Shown: positions 17,290 to 26,710, counted from the first letter of the stretch. The stretch is 64,000 nucleotides of DNA from an uncultured Prevotellaceae bacterium (GCA_900543815.1 UQST01000002.1:1-64000), one strand, 5' to 3'. The notes: generated by a model from the letters alone, not told the origin. Made by a program: numbers and translations.

Positions 17290-18624
17290 ATGAAGACAGA
17301 GTTGATTCTACAACAACTGGAGGCCAAGCATCCCGGCGAGGCCGAGTACCTGCAGGCCGTCAAGGAAGTGCTGCTCTCCATCGAGGGCGTTTACAACCAG
17401 CACCCGGAGTTTGAGCGTGCGCGGCTGATAGAGCGTCTGGTGGAGCCCGACCGCATCATCACCTTCCGTGTACCCTGGGTGGACGACCACGGTGAGGTGC
17501 ATGTCAACCTGGGACACCGCGTGCAGTTCTGCAACGCCATCGGCCCCTACAAGGGCGGCATACGCTTCCATCCCTCGGTCAACCTCAGTATCCTGAAGTT
17601 CTTGGGCTTTGAACAAACCTTCAAGAATGCGCTCACCACATTGCCCATGGGCGGTGGCAAGGGCGGTTCAGACTTTGGTCCGCGCGGGCGGAGCGAGGCG
17701 GAAATCATGCGCTTCTGCCAGTCCTTCATGCTCGAACTGTGGCGCAATCTGGGACCCGACCAGGATGTGCCGGCAGGCGACATCGGTGTGGGCGGCCGCG
17801 AGGTGGGCTACATGTTCGGCATGTACAAGAAGCTCTCACGTGAGCACACCGGCACCTTCACCGGCAAAGGGCTGGAGTTCGGCGGTTCGCTCATGCGTCC
17901 CGAGGCCACGGGCTACGGTGCACTCTACTTCGTCAGGCAGATGCTCCACGACTTGGGGCAGGATATCGCAGGCCGCACGGTGGCGGTCTCGGGCTTCGGC
18001 AACGTGGCCTGGGGTGCTGTGAAGAAGGCCACCGAGATGGGTGCCAAGGTGGTGACCCTGAGCGGCCCCGACGGTTATGTCTTCGACCCAAAGGGTGTGA
18101 GCGGCGACAAGATAGACTATATGCTGGAGCTCAGGCTCAGTGGCGAGGATATCGTGGCTCCCTATGCCGATCGCTATCCCGAGGCAACTTTCTTCCCGGG
18201 GCGCAAACCTTGGGAGCACCCGGTGGATATCGCCCTGCCCTGCGCCACGCAGAACGAGCTCACACTGGCCGATGCCGAGGCCCTGCATGCGGGTGGCGTG
18301 AGCCTGGTGGCCGAGGTGAGCAATATGGGTTGCACCGCTCAGGCGGTGGATTACTTCGTGGAGCATCGCATCCCCTTCGCCCCTGGCAAGGCCGTCAATT
18401 CGGGTGGCGTGGCCACCAGCGGCCTGGAGATGACACAGAACGCAATGCACATCTCGTGGTCGGCAGCCGAGGTGGATAGCCGCCTGCAGCAGATCATGCA
18501 TGCCGTACATGACCAGTGCCTGCGCTACGGCCGCGGGGATGGCTACACCAACTATGTGCGTGGTGCCAACGTGGCAGGCTTCATGAAGGTGGCACGCGCC
18601 ATGATGGCTCAGGGCATCGTGTAG
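17290..18624 (+). CDS. gdhA: Glutamate dehydrogenase, probably NADP-specific
   Basis: A 444-residue hexameric-type glutamate dehydrogenase that interconverts 2-oxoglutarate plus ammonia and glutamate, the main ammonium-assimilating step in many Bacteroidales. Seen: the substrate-binding GPYKGGIRF (Lys88), the catalytic block LPMGGGKGGSDFG (Lys124), and the dinucleotide-binding VSGFGNVAWG near 232-241. Length and lack of insertions fit the biosynthetic GdhA class; cofactor choice is inferred from this. It is monocistronic, with its own promoter and a terminator hairpin after the stop. Confidence 0.96.
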   Translation: MKTELILQQLEAKHPGEAEYLQAVKEVLLSIEGVYNQHPEFERARLIERLVEPDRIITFRVPWVDDHGEVHVNLGHRVQFCNAIGPYKGGIRFHPSVNLSILKFLGFEQTFKNALTTLPMGGGKGGSDFGPRGRSEAEIMRFCQSFMLELWRNLGPDQDVPAGDIGVGGREVGYMFGMYKKLSREHTGTFTGKGLEFGGSLMRPEATGYGALYFVRQMLHDLGQDIAGRTVAVSGFGNVAWGAVKKATEMGAKVVTLSGPDGYVFDPKGVSGDKIDYMLELRLSGEDIVAPYADRYPEATFFPGRKPWEHPVDIALPCATQNELTLADAEALHAGGVSLVAEVSNMGCTAQAVDYFVEHRIPFAPGKAVNSGGVATSGLEMTQNAMHISWSAAEVDSRLQQIMHAVHDQCLRYGRGDGYTNYVRGANVAGFMKVARAMMAQGIV

Positions 18625-18655
18625 GACGCGGTGCTCGGCAGACTGACGGCAGTGG

Positions 18656-18698
18656 GGAGCCACACTCTCGTGTCCGGACGGAGCGAGGGTGTGGCTCC
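18656..18698 (+). terminator. Hairpin terminator after gdhA
   Basis: GGAGCCACAC (18656-18665) and its complement GTGTGGCTCC (18689-18698), a 10-bp perfect stem. No long T run follows. Confidence 0.55.
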
Positions 18699-18895
18699 TG
18701 TGCGTTTGGGGTGTTCCCCCTTTGGCCGAAAGGGTGTTCTGCTTTTGCCGGAAGGCCATCCTCCTTGAATCCGAACCGTCCTTGGGCGACACCTTGAGGC
18801 CGTTTGTCCGCCCCGAGGAGACTTGTGGGCCGACATTTAGGGGCGTATCTCCCAAATAACGAGCGCCGATGCGATAGCCCTTGGATAAATTGTCG

Positions 18896-18903
18896 TAACT
18901 TTG
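18896..18903 (+). promoter_or_regulatory. -7 box for typA
   Basis: TAACTTTG followed by CGC, 27 bp before the typA ATG. The 230 bases between the gdhA terminator and this box hold nothing recognisable. Confidence 0.65.
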
Positions 18904-18929
18904 CGCACAAGTTTAAGGAGAGATAATAT

Positions 18930-20732
18930 ATGCAGAATATCAGAAACATTGCCATCATCGCACACGTTGACCATGGCAAGACCACTCTGGTGGACAAGAT
19001 GCTGCTTGCGGGAAACCTGTTCCGTGAGAACCAGCAGACAGACGATTTGATGTTGGACAACAACGAGCTGGAGCGGGAGCGCGGCATCACTATCCTGAGC
19101 AAGAATGTCTCCATCAATTACAAAGGCACCAAGATAAACATCATCGATACACCGGGTCACAGCGACTTCGGAGGCGAGGTGGAGCGCGTGCTCAATATGG
19201 CGGACGGCTGCATACTGCTGGTTGACGCATTCGAGGGACCCATGCCCCAGACACGATTCGTGCTGCAGAAGGCACTGCAGATAGGCCTTAAGCCCATCGT
19301 GGTAGTGAACAAGGTGGATAAGCCCAACTGCCGTCCCGAGGAGGTGTACGAGATGGTGTTCGACCTCATGTGCGACCTCGATGCCACAGAAGAGCAGCTC
19401 GATTTCCCTGTCATCTACGGTTCGGCCAAGAACGGATGGATGAGCGAGGACTGGCAGAAGCCTACCGACAATATCTTCTACCTGCTTGACAGTATCGTGG
19501 AGAACATACCGGCTCCCGTTCAGCTCGAGGGTACACCCCAGATGCTGATAACGAGCCTGGACTACTCCAACTATACAGGACGTATCGCCGTAGGCCGTGT
19601 GCATCGCGGCACACTGCGCGAGGGCATGAACATCACCGTGGCACATCGCGACGGCAGCATGGAGAAGACACGCATCAAAGAGCTCCACACCTTCACGGGC
19701 ATGGGACGTCAGCGCACTCAGGAGGTGGGTTCGGGCGACATCTGTGCCATCATCGGACTGGAACACTTCGAGATAGGCGACACCATCTGCGACGCCGAGA
19801 ACCCCGAGCCACTGCCCACCATCAGCATTGACGAGCCCACGATGAGTATGCTCTTCACCATTAACGACAGCCCCTTCTTCGGCAAGGAAGGCAAGTACTG
19901 CACCAGCCGTCACATAGGCGAGCGCCTTGAGAAGGAGCTGGAGAAGAACCTCGCCCTGCGCGTGAAGCTGATGGATGGCTACACCGACCGCTGGATAGTG
20001 AGCGGCCGAGGCGTGCTGCACCTGTCAGTCCTTATCGAGACCATGCGCCGCGAGGGCTATGAGTTGCAGGTGGGACAGCCCCAGGTCATCTATAAGGAGA
20101 TAGACGGACAGAAGTGCGAGCCCATTGAGGAACTCACCATAAACGTGCCCGAGGAGTTCTCGAGCCGAATGATTGATATGGTCACACGCCGTAAGGGCGA
20201 GCTCGTAAGCATGGAGTCACAGGGCGACAGGGTGAACATCGAGTTCATGATACCCAGTCGTGGCATCATCGGACTGCGCACCAACGTGCTCACGGCCAGC
20301 CAGGGCGAGGCCATCATGGCTCACCGCTTCCAGGAGTACCAGCCCTACAAGGGCGAGATAACGCGCCGCACCAACGGTTCGATGATTGCCCTCGAGACCG
20401 GCAACGCCTATGCCTACGCCATCGATCACCTGCAGGACCGCGGGCGCTTCTTCATCGAGCCCCAGGAGCAGGTGTATGCCGGACAGGTGGTAGGCGAGCA
20501 CGTGCACGACAACGACCTGGTCGTCAACGTGTGCAAGGCCAAGCAACTTACCAACGTACGAGCCAGCGGTACCGACGAGAAGGCGCGTATCATACCCGCC
20601 ACAATCTTCTCGCTGGAGGAGGCATTGGAGTATATCAAGGCCGACGAGTACGTTGAGGTGACCCCCAAGAGCATGCGTATGCGCAAGGTCATCCTCGACC
20701 ACTTGGAGCGCAAGCGCGCCGGCAAGGAGTAA
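18930..20732 (+). CDS. typA: Translational GTPase TypA/BipA
   Basis: A 600-residue ribosome-associated GTPase related to EF-G, involved in 50S assembly and stress or cold adaptation. Motifs: P-loop AHVDHGKTTL (residues 11-20), RERGITI (switch I), DTPGHSDFGGEVERVL (G3), NKVDKP (G4) and GSAKNGW (G5), followed by the EF-G-like domains III and V and the TypA C-terminal domain. Length is normal. Start is supported by the -7 box 27 bp upstream. A short tandem repeat lies directly downstream. Confidence 0.97.
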   Translation: MQNIRNIAIIAHVDHGKTTLVDKMLLAGNLFRENQQTDDLMLDNNELERERGITILSKNVSINYKGTKINIIDTPGHSDFGGEVERVLNMADGCILLVDAFEGPMPQTRFVLQKALQIGLKPIVVVNKVDKPNCRPEEVYEMVFDLMCDLDATEEQLDFPVIYGSAKNGWMSEDWQKPTDNIFYLLDSIVENIPAPVQLEGTPQMLITSLDYSNYTGRIAVGRVHRGTLREGMNITVAHRDGSMEKTRIKELHTFTGMGRQRTQEVGSGDICAIIGLEHFEIGDTICDAENPEPLPTISIDEPTMSMLFTINDSPFFGKEGKYCTSRHIGERLEKELEKNLALRVKLMDGYTDRWIVSGRGVLHLSVLIETMRREGYELQVGQPQVIYKEIDGQKCEPIEELTINVPEEFSSRMIDMVTRRKGELVSMESQGDRVNIEFMIPSRGIIGLRTNVLTASQGEAIMAHRFQEYQPYKGEITRRTNGSMIALETGNAYAYAIDHLQDRGRFFIEPQEQVYAGQVVGEHVHDNDLVVNVCKAKQLTNVRASGTDEKARIIPATIFSLEEALEYIKADEYVEVTPKSMRMRKVILDHLERKRAGKE

Positions 20733-20750
20733 CCACACCGCCGGCCGTCC

Positions 20751-20857
20751 CCTCTGGGTGCTCTTGCAGCTCCTTCTGGGTGCGCTTGTTGTCGCCTCTG
20801 GGTGCTCTTATAGTCCCCTTCTGGGTGCGCTTGCAGTCCCCTTCGGGTACTCTTACA
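20751..20857 (+). repeat. Short tandem repeat, about 22-bp period, five units
   Basis: Units starting at 20751, 20772, 20795, 20817 and 20840 share CCTYCTGGGTGCKCTTGY; unit lengths are 21-23 bp. Odd units read GGGTGCTCTT (the last GGGTACTCTT) and even units GGGTGCGCTT, so there is an alternating two-unit pattern. It lies just after the typA stop and before the next secreted-protein gene. Confidence 0.85.
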
Positions 20858-20969
20858 GATAATTATAAAGCAGGTGTCTGTTACCGTGGATGCCACAGGC
20901 CATGGAGCGGCACCTGCTTCCTTTTCACTTTCCGCAATATTTCAAACCATTTAACCTAAAGCTTCTCAG

Positions 20970-22868
20970 ATGAACAGACTGCTCTTCTTGCTTGCCACCG
21001 GCCTGCTTGGCCTGGCCGGCCATGCGCAATCGACAGCCACATGGGTGGCTACCGACGGATTGGGACGCACCATGCCGTCGGCCCAGGAGGCTCCTCTCAA
21101 GCGCGACGGAAAGCCCCGTACCGTGGGCATCTTCTACATCACCTGGCACACCCAGGGGCTTCACAACGGCGCCGAATACAAGTGCGACGTGAGCCGCGTG
21201 CTGGACCAGGACCCCAACGCCCGCAATGAGTGGGACAACAAAGCGTGGACCGGAGCCTCATATCACTGGGGCGAACCCGAATACGGCTACTTCCTGAGCC
21301 GCGACAAGTACGTTGTCAGGCACGACCTGTCGATGTTGGCCGACGCTGGCGTCGATGTGCTCATCATGGATGTCACCAATGCGGTGTTCTACTGGGACGA
21401 GTGGGAGGTACTCTTCTCCACCATGCAGGAGATGAAGAAGCAGGGCAACCGTGTGCCCAAATTCTGCTTCTGGGCCTTCAACGGCAATGCCATCAGTGTG
21501 GTGCAGACGCTCTATGAGCGGTTCTACAAGACACCGCGCTACCAGGACTGCTGGTTTTACTGGGACGGCAAGCCGCTCTTGCTCTACAATGCCACTCCAT
21601 CCTTTGACTCCACGCCCAACGGTGGCTCGAAGGACGTGGCCGACTACAGCGACGAGGTGAAGCAGTTCTTCACCCTGAGGAACATGTGGTGGGGCTACTA
21701 CAAGTGGGGTGGCAAGCGCTACGTAGGGCAGGAGGACTGCTGGAGTTTCGGCTATGACCTGCACGAGGAGCAGGTGAAGGCACTCACGCCAGAGCAGCTC
21801 TGTGCACCCCACCAGGGGCGCAAGGAGCAGATGGCAGTGACCCCCGCCCAGCATCCCTTGAGCATCGTGGGCAAGTGCTGGCGCCGTGACGTGGGCGAGC
21901 CCAAGCTGGATGACCATGACATGCCCGCCTCTGCCTATTGTCCCGCAGTAGATAGCGTGGTACAGAATCCCACGCAGTACGGCATCTACTTCCAGGATAG
22001 ATGGAACGAGGCACTGCAGGTCGATCCTGAGTTCATCTACCTCAACGACTGGAACGAGTGGACTGCAGGACGTTACCGCAGCGGCAAGGACCCCTCGGGC
22101 CAGGCGGCCGGACCCGACGGTTTCTTGGGCAGAGTGAACCCCTTCTACTTCGTTGACCAGTACAACGCAGAGTTCAACCGCACCATTGCTCCCATGAAGG
22201 GCGGGTGGACCGACAACTATTACATGCAGATGGCAGAGAACATTCGCCGCTACAAGGGCGTGGATGAGATACCCGTGTTCCGCGGTCTGCAGACCGTCAC
22301 AGTGGATGGCTCGCTTGCCGACTGGCCTCTCCTCACCGAGGACTTCGCCGATACAAGGGGCGATGTGGTGCACCGCGACCACGATGGTTATGGCAATCTG
22401 CACTACACCGACCAGACCGGGCGCAACGACATAGTGCGCTCCCATGTAGCTGTAGATAAGCGTAACATCTACTTCGCAGTGGAGACCGACCAGGATATCA
22501 CCGCCCATACCGACCCCAACTGGATGCTCCTCTTCATCAATGCCGACCAGCTGCAGGAGACAGGATGGCAGGGCTATGACTACGTGATAAACCGCCAGGT
22601 GAAGGATGCCAGCACCACCACCCTCATGCGCTATGATGCTGCCAGGGGCGAGTGGACGCATGTGTGCGACGTGACCTATGCCGTGAAGGGCAATGTGATG
22701 GAGCTTGCCATACCCCGCAAGGTGCTGGGCATGACAGCCAACAGCCTGTCGTTTGACTTCAAGTGGGCCGATAACCCATCCGGTCTGACCGACATCATCT
22801 CGTTGTGCACCACGGGTGACACGGCACCCAACCGCAGATTTGCATACAGATATATATGGAAGAAATGA
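20970..22868 (+). CDS. Secreted GH99/GH71-like protein with C-terminal CBM9-like domain
   Basis: A 632-residue secreted protein with signal peptide MNRLLFLLATGLLGLAGHAQ. The N-terminal part (about 45-400) looks like a GH99/GH71-type TIM barrel: GIFYITWHTQG, a beta strand DVLIMDVTNA, YWDGKPLLLYN and YLNDWNEWTAG, the last resembling the C-terminal strand of that clan. The C-terminal part (about 440-632) starts VTVDGSLADWP and has the strands of a CBM9/DOMON-like domain. Enzyme activity is unproven; alpha-mannan or similar glycans are possible substrates from the fold only. It overlaps the next gene by 4 bp (ATGA), so the two are translationally coupled. Confidence 0.7.
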   Translation: MNRLLFLLATGLLGLAGHAQSTATWVATDGLGRTMPSAQEAPLKRDGKPRTVGIFYITWHTQGLHNGAEYKCDVSRVLDQDPNARNEWDNKAWTGASYHWGEPEYGYFLSRDKYVVRHDLSMLADAGVDVLIMDVTNAVFYWDEWEVLFSTMQEMKKQGNRVPKFCFWAFNGNAISVVQTLYERFYKTPRYQDCWFYWDGKPLLLYNATPSFDSTPNGGSKDVADYSDEVKQFFTLRNMWWGYYKWGGKRYVGQEDCWSFGYDLHEEQVKALTPEQLCAPHQGRKEQMAVTPAQHPLSIVGKCWRRDVGEPKLDDHDMPASAYCPAVDSVVQNPTQYGIYFQDRWNEALQVDPEFIYLNDWNEWTAGRYRSGKDPSGQAAGPDGFLGRVNPFYFVDQYNAEFNRTIAPMKGGWTDNYYMQMAENIRRYKGVDEIPVFRGLQTVTVDGSLADWPLLTEDFADTRGDVVHRDHDGYGNLHYTDQTGRNDIVRSHVAVDKRNIYFAVETDQDITAHTDPNWMLLFINADQLQETGWQGYDYVINRQVKDASTTTLMRYDAARGEWTHVCDVTYAVKGNVMELAIPRKVLGMTANSLSFDFKWADNPSGLTDIISLCTTGDTAPNRRFAYRYIWKK

Positions 22869-24739
22869 GAAAGAAACTCCTTCTGACCTTCATGTTGCTG
22901 GGCTGCACTGCTGTGGCCCAGCACTTTCGTTTTGCCCAGTTGACCGATATCCATCTCAACTCCAAACTGCCCGAGCGCAAGGAGCAACTGGCTGAGAGCA
23001 TCCAGCGAATCAACTCCCTGGACAGTCTTGACTTCGTGCTCATCACGGGAGACATCAGTGACGATGGTGACCGTCCCGCCATGATGGAGGTGAAGCGCAG
23101 CATCGACCGCTTGCGCGTACCTTATTATATAGTGATGGGCAACCACGAGACCAAGTGGAGCGACTCGGGTTGCATGGCCTGGAAAGACATCTTCGGATAC
23201 GAGCGCTTCGAGTTTGAGTACCAGGGTGTACACTTCCTCGGCTTCAATACCGGCCCGCTCATGCGCATGGCCTATGGGCATGTGGTGGCACAGGACCTGG
23301 CGTGGCTCAAGGAGAGGCTCGACTCTTACCCCAAGGACGAACCCGTCATCATCGTCACCCACTATCCGTTGCTCAAGGGTGATGTGGACAATTGGTATGA
23401 GGTGACAGACCTCTTGCGACACTACAACGTGCGGCTCTGCATAGGCGGGCACTACCATTCGATGTGCAACCATTCCTACGACGGCATCCCCGGTGTGCTG
23501 CTCCGCTCCAATATCCGCGAGCATGACACGGGTACAGGCTTCGGGCTGTATGAGGTGACGCGGGACAGCATCAGCCTCACCGTGATGAACTCCCTCACGC
23601 CTCCCGCCCGCTTTGCCTCCTATGCCATGCGCGGCCCCATCCGTGACAAGGACGGACTGGTGCTGGACCCCGATGCGGGAGCCAGGGAATATCCAGACAG
23701 CAGCGACAATGTGACCTACAGCCAGGTGGAGCGTGTGTGGCTGCATCACTCGGGGGTGAGTGTGTATTCATCGCCTGCCGTCGAGGGCAAGCGCGTGTTT
23801 GTGGGCGATGATGCCGGCTGCGTGACGGCCTATCGCCTCAGGGACGGCAAGAGCCTGTGGCGCTTCCAGACGGGTGCCCGCATCATAGGCACACCCGCTG
23901 CCAGCAATGGTGTGCTGGTGGTGCCCAGTGCCGACGGCTGCATTTATGGCCTGAAGACAAGCAGCGGGCACCAGGTGTGGAAGGTGCAGACTGATGCTCC
24001 CGTGCTGGGTGCGGTGGCCATCAGGGACGGCATCGCCTATGTGGGCGGCAGCGACCATTGCATGAGGGCGCTGGATGTGCGTTCGGGCAGAGTGTGCTGG
24101 ACCTATTCGGGCGTGGAGGGCTACATCGAGGCGCGGCCGCTTGTGACCGACCGCCATGTGGTGTTCGGCGCCTGGGACATGTACCTCTACAGCCTGCGCC
24201 TGCAGGATGGGTCGCTCGAATGGAAGTGGCGCGGCGTCGATAGGGACGACATGCACTACAGCCCGGCTGCGGTGTGGCCGGTGGAGACGGGAGGCCGCAT
24301 CTTCATAGCCGACCCCGAGCGTGCCCTCACTTGCATCGATGCCCAGACGGGCCGTACCGTGTGGCGCACCTACCAGTCGATGGTGCGCGAGACCGTGGGA
24401 CTGAGTGCCGACCATGAGCGAATCTACAGCAAGACCATGCGCGACAGCATGGTGTGCTACAGCACCCGGGGTGACCAGCCCCGCGAACTCTATGCCACCA
24501 ACGTGGGCTTCGGCTACGAGATAGCCCCCAACATGCCTCAGGAACAGGACGGAGTGGTGTATTGCAGCACCAAGGAGGGGATGATATTTGCCACAGAAGC
24601 CCACACGGGACGCTTGCTGTGGCGTCACCATGTGGGCTCCTCTTTGGTCAATACGGTGGTTCCGCTGCCTGGCCGCAGGGTGTTATTCACCACCAGCGGT
24701 GGTCACGTCGGGCTGCTCCTTTGGAAGGGTAGCGTTTAA
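22865..24739 (+). CDS. Secreted metallophosphoesterase fused to a PQQ-type beta-propeller
   Basis: A 624-residue secreted protein. The ATG at 22865 is preferred over one 9 bp upstream because it forms an ATGA overlap with the previous stop and begins a signal peptide (MRKKLLLTFMLLGCTAVA). Residues 20-250 are a calcineurin-like phosphoesterase: QLTDIHL, ITGDISDDGD, MGNHET, VTHYPLL and GGHYHSM cover the metal ligands. Residues 290-620 contain repeated PQQ/BamB-type blades (AYRLRDGKSLWRFQTGA, YGLKTSSGHQVWK, LDVRSGRVCWTY). The fusion suggests a phosphatase held on a binding propeller. The 3' end overlaps the convergent nhaA gene by 57 bp. Confidence 0.85.
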   Translation: MRKKLLLTFMLLGCTAVAQHFRFAQLTDIHLNSKLPERKEQLAESIQRINSLDSLDFVLITGDISDDGDRPAMMEVKRSIDRLRVPYYIVMGNHETKWSDSGCMAWKDIFGYERFEFEYQGVHFLGFNTGPLMRMAYGHVVAQDLAWLKERLDSYPKDEPVIIVTHYPLLKGDVDNWYEVTDLLRHYNVRLCIGGHYHSMCNHSYDGIPGVLLRSNIREHDTGTGFGLYEVTRDSISLTVMNSLTPPARFASYAMRGPIRDKDGLVLDPDAGAREYPDSSDNVTYSQVERVWLHHSGVSVYSSPAVEGKRVFVGDDAGCVTAYRLRDGKSLWRFQTGARIIGTPAASNGVLVVPSADGCIYGLKTSSGHQVWKVQTDAPVLGAVAIRDGIAYVGGSDHCMRALDVRSGRVCWTYSGVEGYIEARPLVTDRHVVFGAWDMYLYSLRLQDGSLEWKWRGVDRDDMHYSPAAVWPVETGGRIFIADPERALTCIDAQTGRTVWRTYQSMVRETVGLSADHERIYSKTMRDSMVCYSTRGDQPRELYATNVGFGYEIAPNMPQEQDGVVYCSTKEGMIFATEAHTGRLLWRHHVGSSLVNTVVPLPGRRVLFTTSGGHVGLLLWKGSV

Positions 24740-26059
24740 CATCAGGCTACCCACTATTGCTGAGGCTATCGTACCCATCAGGATGCCCAGCTTGGCATCG
24801 TTGAGCAGGTCGGCATGCTCGGCAGGATAACTCAGGCCAGCCATGAACATGCTCACGGTGAAGCCTATGCCGCATATCATGCAGACGCTTGCGAAGGATG
24901 CCCAAGTGGCGCCTTCGGGCTTCTGTATGACGTGCAGTTTGATAAACAGCCAGGTGGCACTGAACACGCCACAGAATTTACCTACAAGCAGACCGAGGAA
25001 GACGGCCAGACCCACACCGCTGAAGAGGCTGGCGATGCTCATTCCTGCCAGGTTGACACCGGCATTGGCAAAGGCGAACAGGGGAATGACGAAGTAGTTG
25101 ATAGGGTTCTTCAGAGAGTCCTCAAGGTCCTGCAGGGGGCTGATCAGGTGGTCACTGGCGCTCTCCACACTCTTGAGCATGTGTATTTCATCATCGCTGA
25201 GTACCACAGGCTTGTTGCGGTCGGCGATGGTGGTCTCCGTGGCGGGGAACTGAGCCAGGTTGCGTCTGATGCGTGCTACATAGAACTTGGTGCCCAGAGG
25301 CAGGTTGGCAGGGATGCAGAAGGCCAGCACCACTCCGGCTATGGTAGCGTGTATGCCGCTGTTGAGCATGCAGTACCACAGGGCCAGTCCAACGGTCATG
25401 TAGAGCGACTTGCTGCGCACCTGACGCCAGTTGCACAGGGCCAGGATGATCACGCACAGGGCTGCACCGTCGAGGAACTGCCAGTTGAGATGGTCGGTAT
25501 AGCGTATGGCTATCACGATGATACCGCCCAGGTCATCGGCCACAGCCAGCGCTGCCAGGAATATCTTGAGGCTTGTGGGGCACCGCTTGCTGAAGATGCT
25601 CAGCACACCCAACGAGAATGCGATGTCGGTGGCCATGGGTATCGCCATGCCTCGCTCCATGATGGGGTCCTTGGGGCATACCAGATAAAACACGATGACA
25701 GGCACGAGCATGCCGCCGCATGCGCCGATGATGGGAGCGAGCGCCTTCTTTACCGACGACAGCTCACCGCACAGCACCTCGCGCTTGATCTCCAGACCCA
25801 CGCTCAGGAAGAAGATTGCCATGAGGAAGTCACTGATGAAATCGCCCAGCGTCATGGCATGGCCGCCATGGCTGAACAGGTTGAACCCGCCTACGCTCAG
25901 GCTTACGGGCATCTCCCAGATGTGGCGGTAGGTGTCCCCCCAAGGGCTGTTGGCCACGATAAGAGCCGCTACTGTGGCTATTACCAGCAGCATGCTGCTG
26001 CTCACATACTTCTTTAACATACTAATAAATGCGTAGTTCTTACTCGTTTTCAGTTCCAT
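24683..26059 (-). CDS. nhaA: Na+/H+ antiporter NhaA
   Basis: A 458-residue inner-membrane antiporter that expels Na+ in exchange for H+. Family motifs: the ion-binding pair Asp175-Asp176 in LAVADDLGGI, Asp145 in PMATDIAFSLG, FFLSVGLEIKRE and the unwound-helix region. A loop near residues 285-310 and a C-terminal tail make it longer than E. coli NhaA (388). The last 57 bases are antisense to the end of the phosphoesterase-propeller gene. An alternative start 13 codons downstream is possible. Confidence 0.95.
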   Translation of the reverse strand: MELKTSKNYAFISMLKKYVSSSMLLVIATVAALIVANSPWGDTYRHIWEMPVSLSVGGFNLFSHGGHAMTLGDFISDFLMAIFFLSVGLEIKREVLCGELSSVKKALAPIIGACGGMLVPVIVFYLVCPKDPIMERGMAIPMATDIAFSLGVLSIFSKRCPTSLKIFLAALAVADDLGGIIVIAIRYTDHLNWQFLDGAALCVIILALCNWRQVRSKSLYMTVGLALWYCMLNSGIHATIAGVVLAFCIPANLPLGTKFYVARIRRNLAQFPATETTIADRNKPVVLSDDEIHMLKSVESASDHLISPLQDLEDSLKNPINYFVIPLFAFANAGVNLAGMSIASLFSGVGLAVFLGLLVGKFCGVFSATWLFIKLHVIQKPEGATWASFASVCMICGIGFTVSMFMAGLSYPAEHADLLNDAKLGILMGTIASAIVGSLMLNATLPKEQPDVTTAGGE

Positions 26060-26292
26060 ACTCTACTCCTATTGCTATACTAAACGATATTTTTTTCCTC
26101 TGTTCGTCGATGACATCTGCCCCTTGTCGTGATGTTCCTGTGCTTGTGGGTAAGCGGTTTCTTCTGTGTCAGGTGGCCTGGCTGTGCCGGTCTGACTTCC
26201 GGGTGTATGCCGTTTGCTCAGCAACGGGGCATGCTCCTGCCCATCGCGGGTATTGGTGCCTCTCTCGTGCCATACAGGCATGAAGGATGCTG

Positions 26293-26300
26293 CAAAGGTA
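26293..26300 (-). promoter_or_regulatory. Possible -7 box for nhaA
   Basis: Minus strand TACCTTTG followed by CAGC. It is 234 bp before the nhaA ATG, which implies a long leader; no closer match is seen. Confidence 0.45.
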
Positions 26301-26424
26301 CGTCAAATGTGGGGAATGCGCTCTCCTGATTTGCCCTTAGAAGTGTCCCGATTAGGAATAATTAACCCTTGGAAGCCCCCAAACTGTCTTCCTCTACCCG
26401 TATCGCTTTCCTGCCTTGGCTGGT

Positions 26425-26502
26425 GCAGTGCGCTGCGTGGCCCTGTGCAGCGCGCTGCATCGCTAATCGCAGCGCGCTGCGATGGCACATGCAGCGCACT
26501 GT
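26425..26502. repeat. Four-core 22-bp-period palindromic array, locus D
   Basis: Cores at 26425, 26447, 26469 and 26491 (GCAGTGCGCTGC, GCAGCGCGCTGC, GCAGCGCGCTGC, GCAGCGCACTGT) with spacers GTGGCCCTGT, ATCGCTAATC, GATGGCACAT. Cores 2 and 3 are perfect palindromes. Spacer orientation is mixed. It lies upstream of the possible nhaA promoter. Confidence 0.9.
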
Positions 26503-26643
26503 ATCTGGAGGGGCACCGCATAGGGGCTTCTCCGGCTCTGCGGTGTGTTGTTCCTTTGGCCGTGCAGCCTTTTCCCGTATTCCGCTTTCTTCTGCCCGGG
26601 GAAAAGCCCTGTCCTTGCCCGATGTGCGGGCTTGCAAAAAGAA

Positions 26644-26677
26644 GCAGCGCACTGCGAGGGGTGTCGCGGTGCGCTGC
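26644..26677. repeat. Two-core copy of the palindromic array (D2)
   Basis: GCAGCGCACTGC (26644-26655), spacer GAGGGGTGTC, and GCGGTGCGCTGC (26666-26677) keep the same 12+10 geometry, 142 bp after locus D. It ends 32 bp from the stop of the kinase gene. It is the only copy with two rather than four cores. Confidence 0.75.
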
Positions 26678-26691
26678 ATGGGGTGGCTTAT

Positions 26692-26710
26692 GAGCATCCG
26701 ACGGATGCTC
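26692..26710 (-). terminator. Small hairpin at the end of the kinase gene
   Basis: GAGCATCCG and CGGATGCTC flank a single base, so an 8-bp stem with a 3-nt loop can form directly at the stop codon on the minus strand. No T run follows; a terminator role is only possible. Confidence 0.4.

Larger units (their letters stand above)
26060..26709. other. Intergenic region upstream of nhaA
   Basis: A 650-base stretch with no supported gene. It holds a possible minus-strand promoter (26293-26300), array D (26425-26502), the two-core copy (26644-26677) and a small hairpin touching the kinase stop. Open frames here translate the arrays. Confidence 0.55.
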
